A DNA stretch of 64,000 bases. Origin: a virus. Location: positions 19,953-83,952 of IMG/VR virus record IMGVR_UViG_3300025869_000007. One strand, written 5' to 3'. The position numbers were made by a program, and so were the translations under genes. Below are positions 10,501 to 19,839 of this stretch, piece by piece. Below the pieces are notes generated by a model. That model had not been told where the DNA came from, made no database searches, and worked only from the letters and a program-made list of their open reading frames with translations. Numbering within the stretch: the stretch's first letter is position 1; the number at the start of each line of letters is the position of its first letter.

Positions 10501-11311
10501 CACTAACTCAATTAGCACGACAACTTTAGCATCCTCCGTAACTACAGGAAATGTTTTTGTTTTGGGAATTAAAGCAAGGTCTGTAGATTACGAAGTCAGG
10601 TTAAATGGTGGCTTAATAGGATCAGCCATATCTGCGGATATAACAGGATCAATTAATGCAAAAGATTTTTCAATAGGAGATCCCGCAGAAACTGCTACAG
10701 CAATATCAAAACATTGCGAATGGGTTCTTGGATTATCTCACATTACAGATGCTCAAGCTTTACAGAAAGAAGGCTACCTTGCTCATAAATGGGGGCTTAC
10801 AGATAACCTCAGTTCAACGCATCCACATAAAACAACTAGACCTGTAACTCAAGGAGGAACAAGGGGACAGGTACTAATTAAAGTAGGCGAAGGAGACTAT
10901 GATGTAGCATGGGCAGATCAAACTCCATACAATAGATTTCTCACCACAGGAATAGACCCACAGTATGATGTAGATGTTAGCGCACATGGAGCAACAATAT
11001 TGGCAGATGGTAAAGTGAATGCGATGGATTTAATTCTTCCGTATGATCCTGCTGATGGATGGCAATGCAATTTTATCAATCGAAACGATTTCCCTGTTAG
11101 GATTTTAGCAAAAGACGCAGGAGGAGCAATTGACAATGTTATTCCTGATGGAGGATGGGCAGTATCAGGAGATTTATCAAGTGCTAGTTGGATGAAAAAT
11201 AACGGAGACTCTTGTACTGCAACATGGCACGCTTCAGGCAACACATGGTTAGTTATTGGTAATGTAAGAACTTATGAAGAAGCATTTACAGTAACAAGTT
11301 CAATAAAGTAA
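7568..11311 (+). CDS. Tail fibre-like protein with collagen-like and LamG-like regions (1247 aa)
   Basis: Ser/Thr/Gly-rich from the start, with several short collagen-like runs such as GVDGASGADGVDG near residue 253 and similar pieces near residues 80-130 and 775-820. These often trimerise phage fibres. Residues about 850-1090 resemble a concanavalin/LamG-type jelly roll of the LamG_3 kind, ending in the characteristic YLAHKWGL and HPHK motifs. The C-terminus (about 1110-1247) is another beta domain. Likely a host- or glycan-binding fibre; the receptor is unknown. Confidence 0.75.
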   Translation: MSWSLSNTSGTTAGGTGASGVDGSTIETYSSVGDSDPFVGGAIINQEQFDQYAINVSNFRLWKLPKNLAPTTSSNFQDQGIFAGTNGVDGAGYSGAVYDATSGQITFTGENGNADVVTQDLRGVDGTSSTYLTGTGAPQDGVTGTDGDLYVDTDSGDFYGPRAGGAWGTSSLNINGQDGVDVTSATATTGDLVITLSDGNVINAGQVLGASGGTPTIVIGTVTTGSAGTSASVSLDSSSTALNKVLNFTIPRGVDGASGADGVDGTTFTRTEIITRDSGDIGQIHVDSEEGKLYQKKETSHVSSLTISFADFSGDDNTLDPNGRYEFTGFMETVDGRLRAEYALDRDNGNPAPDYKIVFDETENEWELISNTDPVPPPLARCPDANIDGECGVYLNTAKWDVENQNYPSSTLPSVSGNETTDEYIFLKEKAVTQVGSFVNEGVKTALTIPQKKGYVRGVPYFGVTHTTDGVKMTGAIHTDASENVEDSSSLSVDWKLNKVHLEVTGACEILIYAKTSDNIVVTDDDSIGIGSAYEGVYTLQLAEVSGKNAYLNNNSKWITWDNTAWAIRDSSGGFAVREITTQGVEDPSTLTRSETNLLNFYPERKSLTIGALSDAEGNTHTNTGTADTISFGSAFSGEIFLEELSDTSDYPEVHFQLLTKDEVNLSVSYLKYLNLTTCWNKIVDVANPEGLTLGGLTNVNRLADSPLTDGQLIRWSESLQEWGLATLDATAWYGGYSLPSDDLGSDGDYYFNFTTKDISRKENGVWVVRVNTSSGADGVSVSTIEENDGTEEGKPAFSITITLDDGTEFTSSSLKGDTGANGSAAGLPTGGGGETTGTGTGDTDFTPAEVNSEFWVDSSKASTITSNVSGILTWADAYAQGVNMVNPSIVNFPALASYTGVTAGFSALNVVTLDGVTDTLKTNSNPASADGDFNIFGVFQIDNTVDGIIIDYGNGSTTGSFKVHIDTGNLKLTTTSNTNSISTTTLASSVTTGNVFVLGIKARSVDYEVRLNGGLIGSAISADITGSINAKDFSIGDPAETATAISKHCEWVLGLSHITDAQALQKEGYLAHKWGLTDNLSSTHPHKTTRPVTQGGTRGQVLIKVGEGDYDVAWADQTPYNRFLTTGIDPQYDVDVSAHGATILADGKVNAMDLILPYDPADGWQCNFINRNDFPVRILAKDAGGAIDNVIPDGGWAVSGDLSSASWMKNNGDSCTATWHASGNTWLVIGNVRTYEEAFTVTSSIK

Positions 11312-11315
11312 CAAG

Positions 11316-13301
11316 ATGCCTACTCCACTTAATAAAGGCATTAGAGATTTCTCGCGTGCAATTCAGCATACTGTTGTTACATATACAAAAACTGAAGACA
11401 CAACTACGCATGAAACTAAGTGCCCTGTTACCTTTTCAGATAAGTTTAGTAGTGAGTATACATCTTACTCAGATTGTACAAAGACAAAGACTGTTACAAT
11501 ACCGCCTGTAACAAGAACTACTATAGCTACAACTACAGGAAAATCTGAAACTTGCGAGACTTGTAAGTCAACAATTAATACATATCCACCAATCACAACT
11601 AAAGGAACATTTACAGAAACTATTCCGAAGTGGAGACCTATAGAAAACAAGCAGTCATACCTAGTGGAGAATGCAATGCCTTGGCATCCTTTAGGGGTTT
11701 GCGGTTTAGCAAAATGGTACATGGCAGACAAAGGGCATCCTGCGTGGGGCGTAAAAAAGAAAATTCATGCATACAATGATGATGCAACAGAAGAGTATCA
11801 AGGAGCTTTAGAGCAAACAGGTATACTAGAAGCAGGAATACAAACAGAAACATATAAAAATTATTTTAGCGAAGGGAAGCTTGCATCAAGCATTTCAGCT
11901 ATATCGAACAAGCAAAAAATCTATCAAGGCTTAGAGGGTTTTGTAAGTGGTGCTTTTTTATGGAGATACAACCATCACAATCCTCACGACAAAGGCTACA
12001 CTCCTTTGTTTACGGAAATTCAAGACAAGTGGACTCAAACACTAGACGGAGTAATTTACCCTACAGATTGGGTAAGAGTACGAGTGCAGGGAGTTAAGCT
12101 AAATGAAGATGGAGAGATTACTCATGTAGCAGTAATTACAAAATATGGAACAGGTTCAAATCCTGTATATGCAATTAGAGAAAATTCATATGACGATCCT
12201 TTTTGGACAAACAGCCCAAGTGTGTTAACAGAGGCTTCATGCACATTAGGTTATGAAGGTCATATAGCACTTATTCCATTGGCTAGACTTTTTGAATTTA
12301 GTGCGGAAAAAATATTTTACTTTATAGATGATGATACTAAGAACGATATAAACTATGATAGCGTAGCAATAGACATAGGTTCAAGAGTAGCAAATTCTCG
12401 AAACTATCCACTCACATTATCGGAAAATGAGTTAAGTGAAGATGACTTAGATGCAGAACCCTACGTGTCAGAGGAAAAGCAAGATGGTGTGAACAACCTA
12501 ATAGAAGAGCTTGATAGATCACCATTGCAACCTAAAGAGTCCAACTACGAACTTGAGGTAGAAAAAGAAAAAGTTAAAGATGAAATCCAAAAGGAAAAAG
12601 AGAAAGAGTTGATAAGACCCGCTCCTGCTCTAGAAGACCCTGTAGGAAACTCAAATACACCAACGGATTCTTCTTTGAGGTTTAAGTTTTGGGAATACTA
12701 TCCTAATATATGGAAATTAAATACAAATACTCCTGACTTCTCAGAAACAAATTATCCCTACTTTAAGACGTGGAATATAGGAAATGCAGAAGTACTTCCA
12801 ACTTTTAGAATAACATGGTTTAAAAGATATCCACAAAATCAAGATGATCTAGTTGGGGGAGCAGACTATATAAGAAGAGCAATTGATTTTAATCGAAAAA
12901 TTACTTACACGTGGACAGCGTGGAAAGAATACACATGGCAGTTTACTGAGTTTGGGACACAAGATTTAAAATGGGTATTAGGGCATCCTGAGATAGAATT
13001 TTTACATGACTTTCAAACAGCAAACATACAAACCATTAAAACTAATAGATGGTGGGACGATGGTTGGACTACGCAAAGCTCATTTAGTGGAGAGGAGACT
13101 TTAAATAACAGATTAGATTTTTATTTCAAGGCTCACAATGAAGAGTTAAGAATTAGAAACCTAAGTGTAATATTTAGTCACGGATCTAAAATGAACCTAA
13201 CAAAAAATCTAAGAGATGGTGCAATGATGCCAATATGGTTTAACAACGCAGGAGGTGATGCTATATTTGTTTTTGAGTTTCCACCTTTCAATAGATCATG
13301 A
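11316..13301 (+). CDS. Virion protein, tail-associated (661 aa)
   Basis: Thr-rich N-terminal 100 residues with paired cysteines (CETC near residue 86) resembling the N-terminal style of neighbouring large proteins. A central Glu/Lys-rich, probably helical linker lies at about residues 370-450, and the C-terminal part is Trp/Tyr/Phe-rich. The stop overlaps the next ATG by four bases. No enzyme motif was recognised; structural role inferred from composition and position. Confidence 0.65.
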   Translation: MPTPLNKGIRDFSRAIQHTVVTYTKTEDTTTHETKCPVTFSDKFSSEYTSYSDCTKTKTVTIPPVTRTTIATTTGKSETCETCKSTINTYPPITTKGTFTETIPKWRPIENKQSYLVENAMPWHPLGVCGLAKWYMADKGHPAWGVKKKIHAYNDDATEEYQGALEQTGILEAGIQTETYKNYFSEGKLASSISAISNKQKIYQGLEGFVSGAFLWRYNHHNPHDKGYTPLFTEIQDKWTQTLDGVIYPTDWVRVRVQGVKLNEDGEITHVAVITKYGTGSNPVYAIRENSYDDPFWTNSPSVLTEASCTLGYEGHIALIPLARLFEFSAEKIFYFIDDDTKNDINYDSVAIDIGSRVANSRNYPLTLSENELSEDDLDAEPYVSEEKQDGVNNLIEELDRSPLQPKESNYELEVEKEKVKDEIQKEKEKELIRPAPALEDPVGNSNTPTDSSLRFKFWEYYPNIWKLNTNTPDFSETNYPYFKTWNIGNAEVLPTFRITWFKRYPQNQDDLVGGADYIRRAIDFNRKITYTWTAWKEYTWQFTEFGTQDLKWVLGHPEIEFLHDFQTANIQTIKTNRWWDDGWTTQSSFSGEETLNNRLDFYFKAHNEELRIRNLSVIFSHGSKMNLTKNLRDGAMMPIWFNNAGGDAIFVFEFPPFNRS

Positions 13302-16300
13302 GTAATTTAACAGAACTTATAGACATTCACAGCTTAGATCATTGCGGAGACACTAGGCAAAATCCAAAAACAAATAATCTAGTTTTTACAGGACAATACC
13401 CGCGCGTTGAAAAATTTGAGGAAATACAAACAAAAGACAGGGCAGGACGAGACTCTAGTATACTTAATGTTAAGGGAGTAAACAATTGGGAGTTATGGAC
13501 TCACGAAGATGCGTGTAAAGATATTGATGGAGGGCATAGCAGAACAGTAAAGGCATTAAGTTTCCTAGATGGAGTACAAGGATCAACAGATGCGATACAA
13601 GGAGTTAAGGACTCTTGGATGGCAGTAGGGCTTACTGAGCTAATTCATGGCACAGGAGATAGTAAGATAAGCCTTAAAGACGGAGGTGATCAAACTCTGT
13701 TGTTTATGGGCGACACAACAAAGACCTCAAGCTATATAGAGGTAAGATACAAAAGAAACCTACCTGAAGTAGGAGATAAAATAAAATTCAGGGAAGACTT
13801 TTTTGCGGAATACATTAAGTCAAACTACTTAGAGGAAATTACTTACTCTGCATCTGAGTATGAATATACACACAGCACTACAGAGCTAAAGCAGGGCAAC
13901 CATTATACAATTAAGGTAACAGGCAAGGCTACAAGAGAAGATGGAACTATTGTAGATGGCAATTTTCAAATCCCACAAGGAAACGTCGGGAAGGCTAATG
14001 TTATAAGTTTTGGAATATCAAACTCTCAAGGGATTCCAATAAGTGACTACAATGCAACCTACATAAACGGAGGCGAATATACCAAATCTTTTACGGCAAC
14101 TAAAAATGCAACAATTGGATTTAGATTAGAAGACTTTGATAGAACAAACACAGTAGGATCGTTTACTATCAAGCTTTACGAAAGCATAAAACAGCCAATA
14201 AAAAGTGGAGTTGTAAAAAGCGTAGGTAATGTACACATTCTTAATCCTTTTAATAAAGAAGGACAGGCATCAGAAGAATATGTAGTAAAGAGCATAAATG
14301 AAGGCACAAATGAATTTACATTAAAAAGAAGTGACAGGGATAGCATGGGTTTTCCTGCTGTAACAACACATATCATATCGCCAACACATGGGAAGTGGTG
14401 GTCATCAACACAAACTGATTGCTCGTTAGATATATCAGGTAAGTCAGATGACGAAACAGCTTTTAATAAAGAATACTCTATTGAAGTTGGTCTAGATGCT
14501 CAAAAGCTAGACTTATTTGCAATAGTAGCAAATGCCAATGGCTTAAATTGCACATACAATGGGCAAGCTTGGTATACAGTAACATCTAAATTATGCTATT
14601 CGCTTTCAGCAGAAAATATAACTATAGGAAATGCATCATCTGTTACCGAAGTTGATTCAGCAAGCATAAGTAAAGAAAGAAGAATTAGGCATTTTGAATG
14701 GATGTTCTTTGATCAAGAACTACTTTCAGAGAATGGTGGAAATCGTATGTTTACATACTCACCTACTAAGCTAGATGAAGTAAATGACGATATGCTTTAC
14801 ATCTTTTCTTATCTTAGATGTAAGTATGGATACCCGTGGCTGAATGGATTAGAAGAAATAGGCAAATGGAAACAATGTAAGTTTCAACAACCACCTAAAG
14901 ATGTTCCTGAAATTGAGCCACCTATTGCTACTTGTTGCTTCACTCAGGTTTCTTGGACATTTTGGAGTCACACCTATGAAACAATATATGAAACTACAGC
15001 AACAACTCCACAGACAGAACAGTTTTTTCGCACGGAGTTGGTAGCAGGAACTGCATCACAGGAAACAGTAACAACAGATCAATCAGGAAACACAGGTACA
15101 GACTGTACAGATTTATCTGACACCCTTTCAGTATGGGGTCAATCAGGGGAAACGAAATCTGATTGGACGTGGAATATATACGGTCCTTTTGGCATTCCTA
15201 CTTCTTCAGCAGAGATATTTCCAATTCCTTGCGTGCCACCTGTGGACAGAGGAAGAAATAAATTAAAAAACAGATTAAATGCATTTTTAAAAGGAGTAAA
15301 AAGCCTTACATACGAAACTACTGTAGGGGCGCAAGGAGAACATAAATTAACTTCTTCAGTTTGGTCAAAGCCTAAAGCTTACACTTCACCTCGTTCTACC
15401 AAAGATATTGGCAAGTATGTAACATACTTAAATAGTATGACAGGTAGAATCGTAGATATAAGTCATGGCGCTCATGTTTTGTCTGACATTACATACACAG
15501 TAACTAATTTGTACGCAAAGAATGATGTTATTGCAGAAGGAAGTCAGTCAACAACAGGATCAACTACTTTAACCTATAATGAAATTCGTGGATTTGCATA
15601 TGTAAGTTGTAAGCCTAAATACTTTGGAGGCTCATGGACATACGTAACACCAATAAGAGATGTGTTTCCTTATACCGCAATGGTAGACGAAACATTTACT
15701 ACGAAGACAATACTACAATCAAGTAGCACAATAAAAAGTGAGTACCCAAGTGTTGAAGCATATGGAAAGTTTTCAGAAGTTTCAAGTTTAGCTTTAGGTG
15801 CTTATGATAATAAAAACTTCAAGCCTGATGAAATTATATCGTATGTAGTTTTTGATATAACTGCACCTCCTTATACATTTCGTGTGTTTGAGGACGACTC
15901 CGTAGCAAATGAGTTTACAACGACAGACATTACTCAAGTAGAAGGGACATCACAGTACTACGGAGATTATTACACTACATCTACAGCAAGCACAAGTGAG
16001 GTGGCATTTAAGGGAGGCGAGACAGAGTTTAAGACAATGAAGTATGAGCTTGTGAAGACTTCTGATTATACCTTAATTAGGACATTTGAAACTACAGCAT
16101 TGGGGTCGTTTACTACTACGATGAATGCTCTTAGTTACGAAAATATGGACAAGGACTCTACAGACATAAAGCATTATGGTCTGTGCGGTGAGAAAAGTGA
16201 GACAGAAGGAATTAGCTTTTTGCATCAATATAAAGGAACAGATACAGGGCAATTGTGGGTAAGCAATCCTAGTGCATACACTAATACAAATTACAAAGAT

Positions 16301-17095
16301 GACTTTTATGAAGCATACTCTGATAGATTTAATGTAAATATAGCAAAAAGATACGATCAAATAAATGAAGATCGAAATCATGCAAGATATAGACGACTAA
16401 ACACATATGGCGATGACCCAATTAATAATTTTGTAGAATTTGAATATTTAAATGATCAACTTAAAAACGGAAAGATCATGGAAGCAGTTGTTGCAGGGGC
16501 AGATTACGAACAAAGGCAACGAATAGCAAAGCAACGAAGACAGTATCATAGAGGACACAGAGAGTTTACTAGAAATCAAGCAAAGTCAGGACACTCCTTT
16601 TATGCTACAGGTGCAGGAGATGCATTTTGGGGAGAGGTAAGACGAGGAACAAATACATCAAGCTCAAGACCTGTTAACATAAGAGTGACAACACAGTCAG
16701 CCGATGATAGTACATTTACTAAATGGTCAACAAGCGCACAAAGCTCATCATGGAAAAACATAGCGGGTAACACAAAGCTACTAGTGCAGGACAAGCGTTT
16801 ATCAGCAGAGCTTGCACCTTACAATCAAGCAAGGAATGGTGCATGGCCGAGACCTGATCATGGAAGTACAACACAGGGAGGATTTCGAGACTTTGATGAT
16901 TATAGGCAAAACTTTCCACACAGTCTCAGTTCTACTATGCCTGATAGGAGAGATAGATGGAGAAAACCTGAACCTCCATACAATCCGATAAACGATTATT
17001 ATAATCGATCACCTTCTCCTACATCATGGTATGAAATAAATACATTCAGTCACACAAGGCTTCTCACAGCAGAAAACGAATGTTTTACAGAGTAA
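13298..17095 (+). CDS. Large virion protein with a module shared with the 1617-aa protein (1265 aa)
   Basis: A long Thr/Ser/Tyr-rich, beta-prone frame. Near residues 545-560 it has CC followed by SWTFWS, closely resembling a stretch in the 1617-aa protein at 1118-5971. The last 200 residues become basic, Arg/Gln/Tyr-rich and probably extended. ATGA coupling with the upstream gene puts it in the same operon. No lysozyme, peptidase or depolymerase signature was seen. Tail or appendage component by inference. Confidence 0.65.
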   Translation: MSNLTELIDIHSLDHCGDTRQNPKTNNLVFTGQYPRVEKFEEIQTKDRAGRDSSILNVKGVNNWELWTHEDACKDIDGGHSRTVKALSFLDGVQGSTDAIQGVKDSWMAVGLTELIHGTGDSKISLKDGGDQTLLFMGDTTKTSSYIEVRYKRNLPEVGDKIKFREDFFAEYIKSNYLEEITYSASEYEYTHSTTELKQGNHYTIKVTGKATREDGTIVDGNFQIPQGNVGKANVISFGISNSQGIPISDYNATYINGGEYTKSFTATKNATIGFRLEDFDRTNTVGSFTIKLYESIKQPIKSGVVKSVGNVHILNPFNKEGQASEEYVVKSINEGTNEFTLKRSDRDSMGFPAVTTHIISPTHGKWWSSTQTDCSLDISGKSDDETAFNKEYSIEVGLDAQKLDLFAIVANANGLNCTYNGQAWYTVTSKLCYSLSAENITIGNASSVTEVDSASISKERRIRHFEWMFFDQELLSENGGNRMFTYSPTKLDEVNDDMLYIFSYLRCKYGYPWLNGLEEIGKWKQCKFQQPPKDVPEIEPPIATCCFTQVSWTFWSHTYETIYETTATTPQTEQFFRTELVAGTASQETVTTDQSGNTGTDCTDLSDTLSVWGQSGETKSDWTWNIYGPFGIPTSSAEIFPIPCVPPVDRGRNKLKNRLNAFLKGVKSLTYETTVGAQGEHKLTSSVWSKPKAYTSPRSTKDIGKYVTYLNSMTGRIVDISHGAHVLSDITYTVTNLYAKNDVIAEGSQSTTGSTTLTYNEIRGFAYVSCKPKYFGGSWTYVTPIRDVFPYTAMVDETFTTKTILQSSSTIKSEYPSVEAYGKFSEVSSLALGAYDNKNFKPDEIISYVVFDITAPPYTFRVFEDDSVANEFTTTDITQVEGTSQYYGDYYTTSTASTSEVAFKGGETEFKTMKYELVKTSDYTLIRTFETTALGSFTTTMNALSYENMDKDSTDIKHYGLCGEKSETEGISFLHQYKGTDTGQLWVSNPSAYTNTNYKDDFYEAYSDRFNVNIAKRYDQINEDRNHARYRRLNTYGDDPINNFVEFEYLNDQLKNGKIMEAVVAGADYEQRQRIAKQRRQYHRGHREFTRNQAKSGHSFYATGAGDAFWGEVRRGTNTSSSRPVNIRVTTQSADDSTFTKWSTSAQSSSWKNIAGNTKLLVQDKRLSAELAPYNQARNGAWPRPDHGSTTQGGFRDFDDYRQNFPHSLSSTMPDRRDRWRKPEPPYNPINDYYNRSPSPTSWYEINTFSHTRLLTAENECFTE

Positions 17096-17096
17096 T

Positions 17097-19199
17097 GTGA
17101 ATGATAGAACGATATTTGTATTTTCAGAGTCAAACAAACAAGTTTTACAATACTGTATAAAATTTGGATATTCTTATCTCGTAACAAGTGAGGTAAAAAA
17201 TCTGATTAATTTGTTAGAGAAGTTTATTTATTCTCATGACAAAATTATAATAATACAAGATCATGTTAAATGGATATCTGAGCAAGAAGTAAATATACAC
17301 TTAGATGACAAAGCTTTTGCTATATGTAAGTGGGACTTGGGTGTAATATGTTTAGACCTAAGGCATAAAGATACAAAAACATTTATAAAATTATTTAGGT
17401 TACACAAAGAATTTTGGAAAACATGGAGTTTAATAAAATCAAAAAGATATAAGGAAGAAAAAAGAGCAAAAAAGATATATAGTAAACCTTTAACTAAATA
17501 TGATTTTAAAAACTACAATGCACTAGACAATTGGAATTTATTTAATTTTAATGGAAGTAATACTAAAGTAGAAACCTTTCGTAAAACTACTTTTATTTAT
17601 AATCATACTTTTGCACCACAAGAAATTAATATAGGTATAGCAACTATTGTATTACCTAGAATAGAATTACCTTGGTTAAATGAATGGATTAATCACCATA
17701 AAAGATTAGGAGTAACAAAATTTTTAATATATAATAATGGGTTCATAAGTAATGATACTCAATATGAAAACGAATTTGATCAATTTGAAAAACAGTACAA
17801 GTGGAGCAAAAAACCAAACATATATTATATTACCGACAAGGATAACGAAGAAACAACTAGAGAGCTTTATAATATAGCAAATGCACATCCTGAAGTAGAA
17901 ATAGTAGAGTGGGTGCAGGGAGTAAACCACGACTACCCTTACCCTGAAAGTCAAATGCAGATGGTGTACGACTCCTGCAAAGACATAAAGTATAAGTGGC
18001 TATACATAGACCCTGATGAGTTTCTACACTTACATAAACACAATAACATACAAGGCTACTTAACTGAAAGTGGTCTCATTAATAGTTCAAGTATCAGGAT
18101 TCCATCAAAGTTGTTTAGCGAAAGAAAAATAGGCAAGTCTGTATCTTCTATCACCAATTGGAGCATGGATGAGAAAATGAGAAAATGCTTAATAGATGGA
18201 GAAGTATCTAGGAACTCTACAATACATAATTTAAAAGTTGGAGATAGTCACAATTACGCAGATAGGGATGATATAGAAATATATCATTATTGCGGTTCTC
18301 CGCTTGATCACAAAGATCAATCAAGAAAAAAAATATATATGGATGAAGGCAGTCCACCTTTTGATAAAATTATATATTCAAAAAGAATAAATCGTTATGA
18401 AAATACAGGACTATCAGCAATTATTCTTAGGCGAATTGAAGTGCCTTGGCTAAAGGAATGGATAGATCATCACATGGATTTAGGATTTGAGAAAATCAGA
18501 ATCTATGACAATGGCACTTTGTCATTCGATGATAGTGAGTGGGCAGAGGGAGGAAGAGAATTAACCGAAGAGGAAAAAGCAAAAAAACGATGGAAGAAAA
18601 AACCCGACATTGAATACTTTGACGATCTTTCAGATGATAAAATATTAGAAATGCTAAAACAGATTGAAGCAGACTATCCTAATGTCGAAGTTATTCCTTG
18701 GGAAAAAGGAAAAGATCACGAATATAATTATCCTCTTAGTCAATGGGAATCATTGAAGGATTCTACGATCAAAGAACCTTCGACCTTTTGGTTCTTTGCT
18801 GACCCTGATGAATATTTAGTTCTAAAAAAACACAATGACATTAGAGAATTAATTGATGAATATCCAAATGCTAAAGTAATAAAATTTAAGCAACGAATAT
18901 TTGATCAACGAATAAGAGGAAAAGCAGTAAAGGATATAATAAATTGGGGATACGAATCTCATATGCCTAAAAATTTAGTTTTGGGCAAGATGCAAGACGG
19001 ACTAAATGTACATGAAGCAAATCCGATAGATAGTTCAGATATAATTTGGATCGATAAGGAGGTAGCAAGATATAATCATTATCGTGGAGTTCCGCAATAT
19101 ATGGGTGAGGATCAAAATAAAAAAGATTGGGAGCTTGCAGGATCACCAAAAAAATTCATACTTCGTGACAACTCGATAAATGATCTCGGAAAAAAATAA
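17097..19199 (+). CDS. Tandem two-domain glycosyltransferase, GT92-like (700 aa)
   Basis: GTG start just after the upstream stop. The first 175 residues are unassigned. Two homologous glycosyltransferase modules follow, at about residues 178-400 and 438-690. Each begins with a strand and the motif (R)IE(L/V)PWL(N/K)EWI-HH, then a nucleotide-sugar-type loop (YNNG, YDNG), and each has a DPDE metal-binding motif (about residues 304 and 568). This matches the DUF23/GT92 and related GT-A families. Both DPDE copies are intact, so both domains may be active, perhaps adding consecutive sugars. First gene of the glycan locus. Confidence 0.8.
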   Translation: MNDRTIFVFSESNKQVLQYCIKFGYSYLVTSEVKNLINLLEKFIYSHDKIIIIQDHVKWISEQEVNIHLDDKAFAICKWDLGVICLDLRHKDTKTFIKLFRLHKEFWKTWSLIKSKRYKEEKRAKKIYSKPLTKYDFKNYNALDNWNLFNFNGSNTKVETFRKTTFIYNHTFAPQEINIGIATIVLPRIELPWLNEWINHHKRLGVTKFLIYNNGFISNDTQYENEFDQFEKQYKWSKKPNIYYITDKDNEETTRELYNIANAHPEVEIVEWVQGVNHDYPYPESQMQMVYDSCKDIKYKWLYIDPDEFLHLHKHNNIQGYLTESGLINSSSIRIPSKLFSERKIGKSVSSITNWSMDEKMRKCLIDGEVSRNSTIHNLKVGDSHNYADRDDIEIYHYCGSPLDHKDQSRKKIYMDEGSPPFDKIIYSKRINRYENTGLSAIILRRIEVPWLKEWIDHHMDLGFEKIRIYDNGTLSFDDSEWAEGGRELTEEEKAKKRWKKKPDIEYFDDLSDDKILEMLKQIEADYPNVEVIPWEKGKDHEYNYPLSQWESLKDSTIKEPSTFWFFADPDEYLVLKKHNDIRELIDEYPNAKVIKFKQRIFDQRIRGKAVKDIINWGYESHMPKNLVLGKMQDGLNVHEANPIDSSDIIWIDKEVARYNHYRGVPQYMGEDQNKKDWELAGSPKKFILRDNSINDLGKK

Positions 19200-19839
19200 A
19201 TTTATCTACATTAAAGTCCCGAAGACTGCAACCTCATCAATTGAATATACACTTACTCAAGCATTCAAAGATGATGAACTAACTTGGGATGAGCAATTTG
19301 AGAAATATCCGTGGATAAGAAAGCATTCTAAATTAGATTGGTTCTATGAGCATTTGATAGATTTGTCGGAATATTTTTGCTTTTCATTTATTAGAAACCC
19401 GTGGGATTTAGTTCTATCTTTTTGGACATATTATCAGAATGAAAAGATTATTCCTTGGAAGCCCGTCAATTGGGCAGTCTTAGAAGATATGGGTTACGAA
19501 AGGTGGAAGGAAGGAGATGATCACTATATAGAAAAAGAAAAGTCTACAAAAGGTGTAGATTTTAATGAGTGGATAAAAACAAATTACGATTGGATGCAGG
19601 GCGATCAAGTTTCCTTCTTCGATAATGCCGACAGGGAAATGGATTTTATTGGAAGATATGAAAATCTAAATGCAGATTACGATACACTCTGTAAAAAATT
19701 AAAGATAGAAAATAAATTAGGTCATGTTAATAAATCCTCGACCAAATCAAATAGGCAAGATACATATAACGAAGAAAGTAAAAAAATTGTAGAAGATTAT
19801 TTTATGCGTGATATAGAAAAGTGGGGATTTGAGTTTTGA
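19180..19839 (+). CDS. Sulfotransferase-like protein 1 (219 aa)
   Basis: Begins with a strand then KVPKTATSS, the 5'-phosphosulfate-binding loop expected for a PAPS-dependent sulfotransferase, and has RNPWDLVLSFW near residue 70, the 3'-phosphate-binding motif. The length fits compact bacterial and viral sulfotransferases. It would transfer sulfate from PAPS to a sugar or protein hydroxyl. It overlaps the upstream glycosyltransferase by 20 bases and the next gene by four (TTGA). Confidence 0.75.
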   Translation: MISEKNKFIYIKVPKTATSSIEYTLTQAFKDDELTWDEQFEKYPWIRKHSKLDWFYEHLIDLSEYFCFSFIRNPWDLVLSFWTYYQNEKIIPWKPVNWAVLEDMGYERWKEGDDHYIEKEKSTKGVDFNEWIKTNYDWMQGDQVSFFDNADREMDFIGRYENLNADYDTLCKKLKIENKLGHVNKSSTKSNRQDTYNEESKKIVEDYFMRDIEKWGFEF

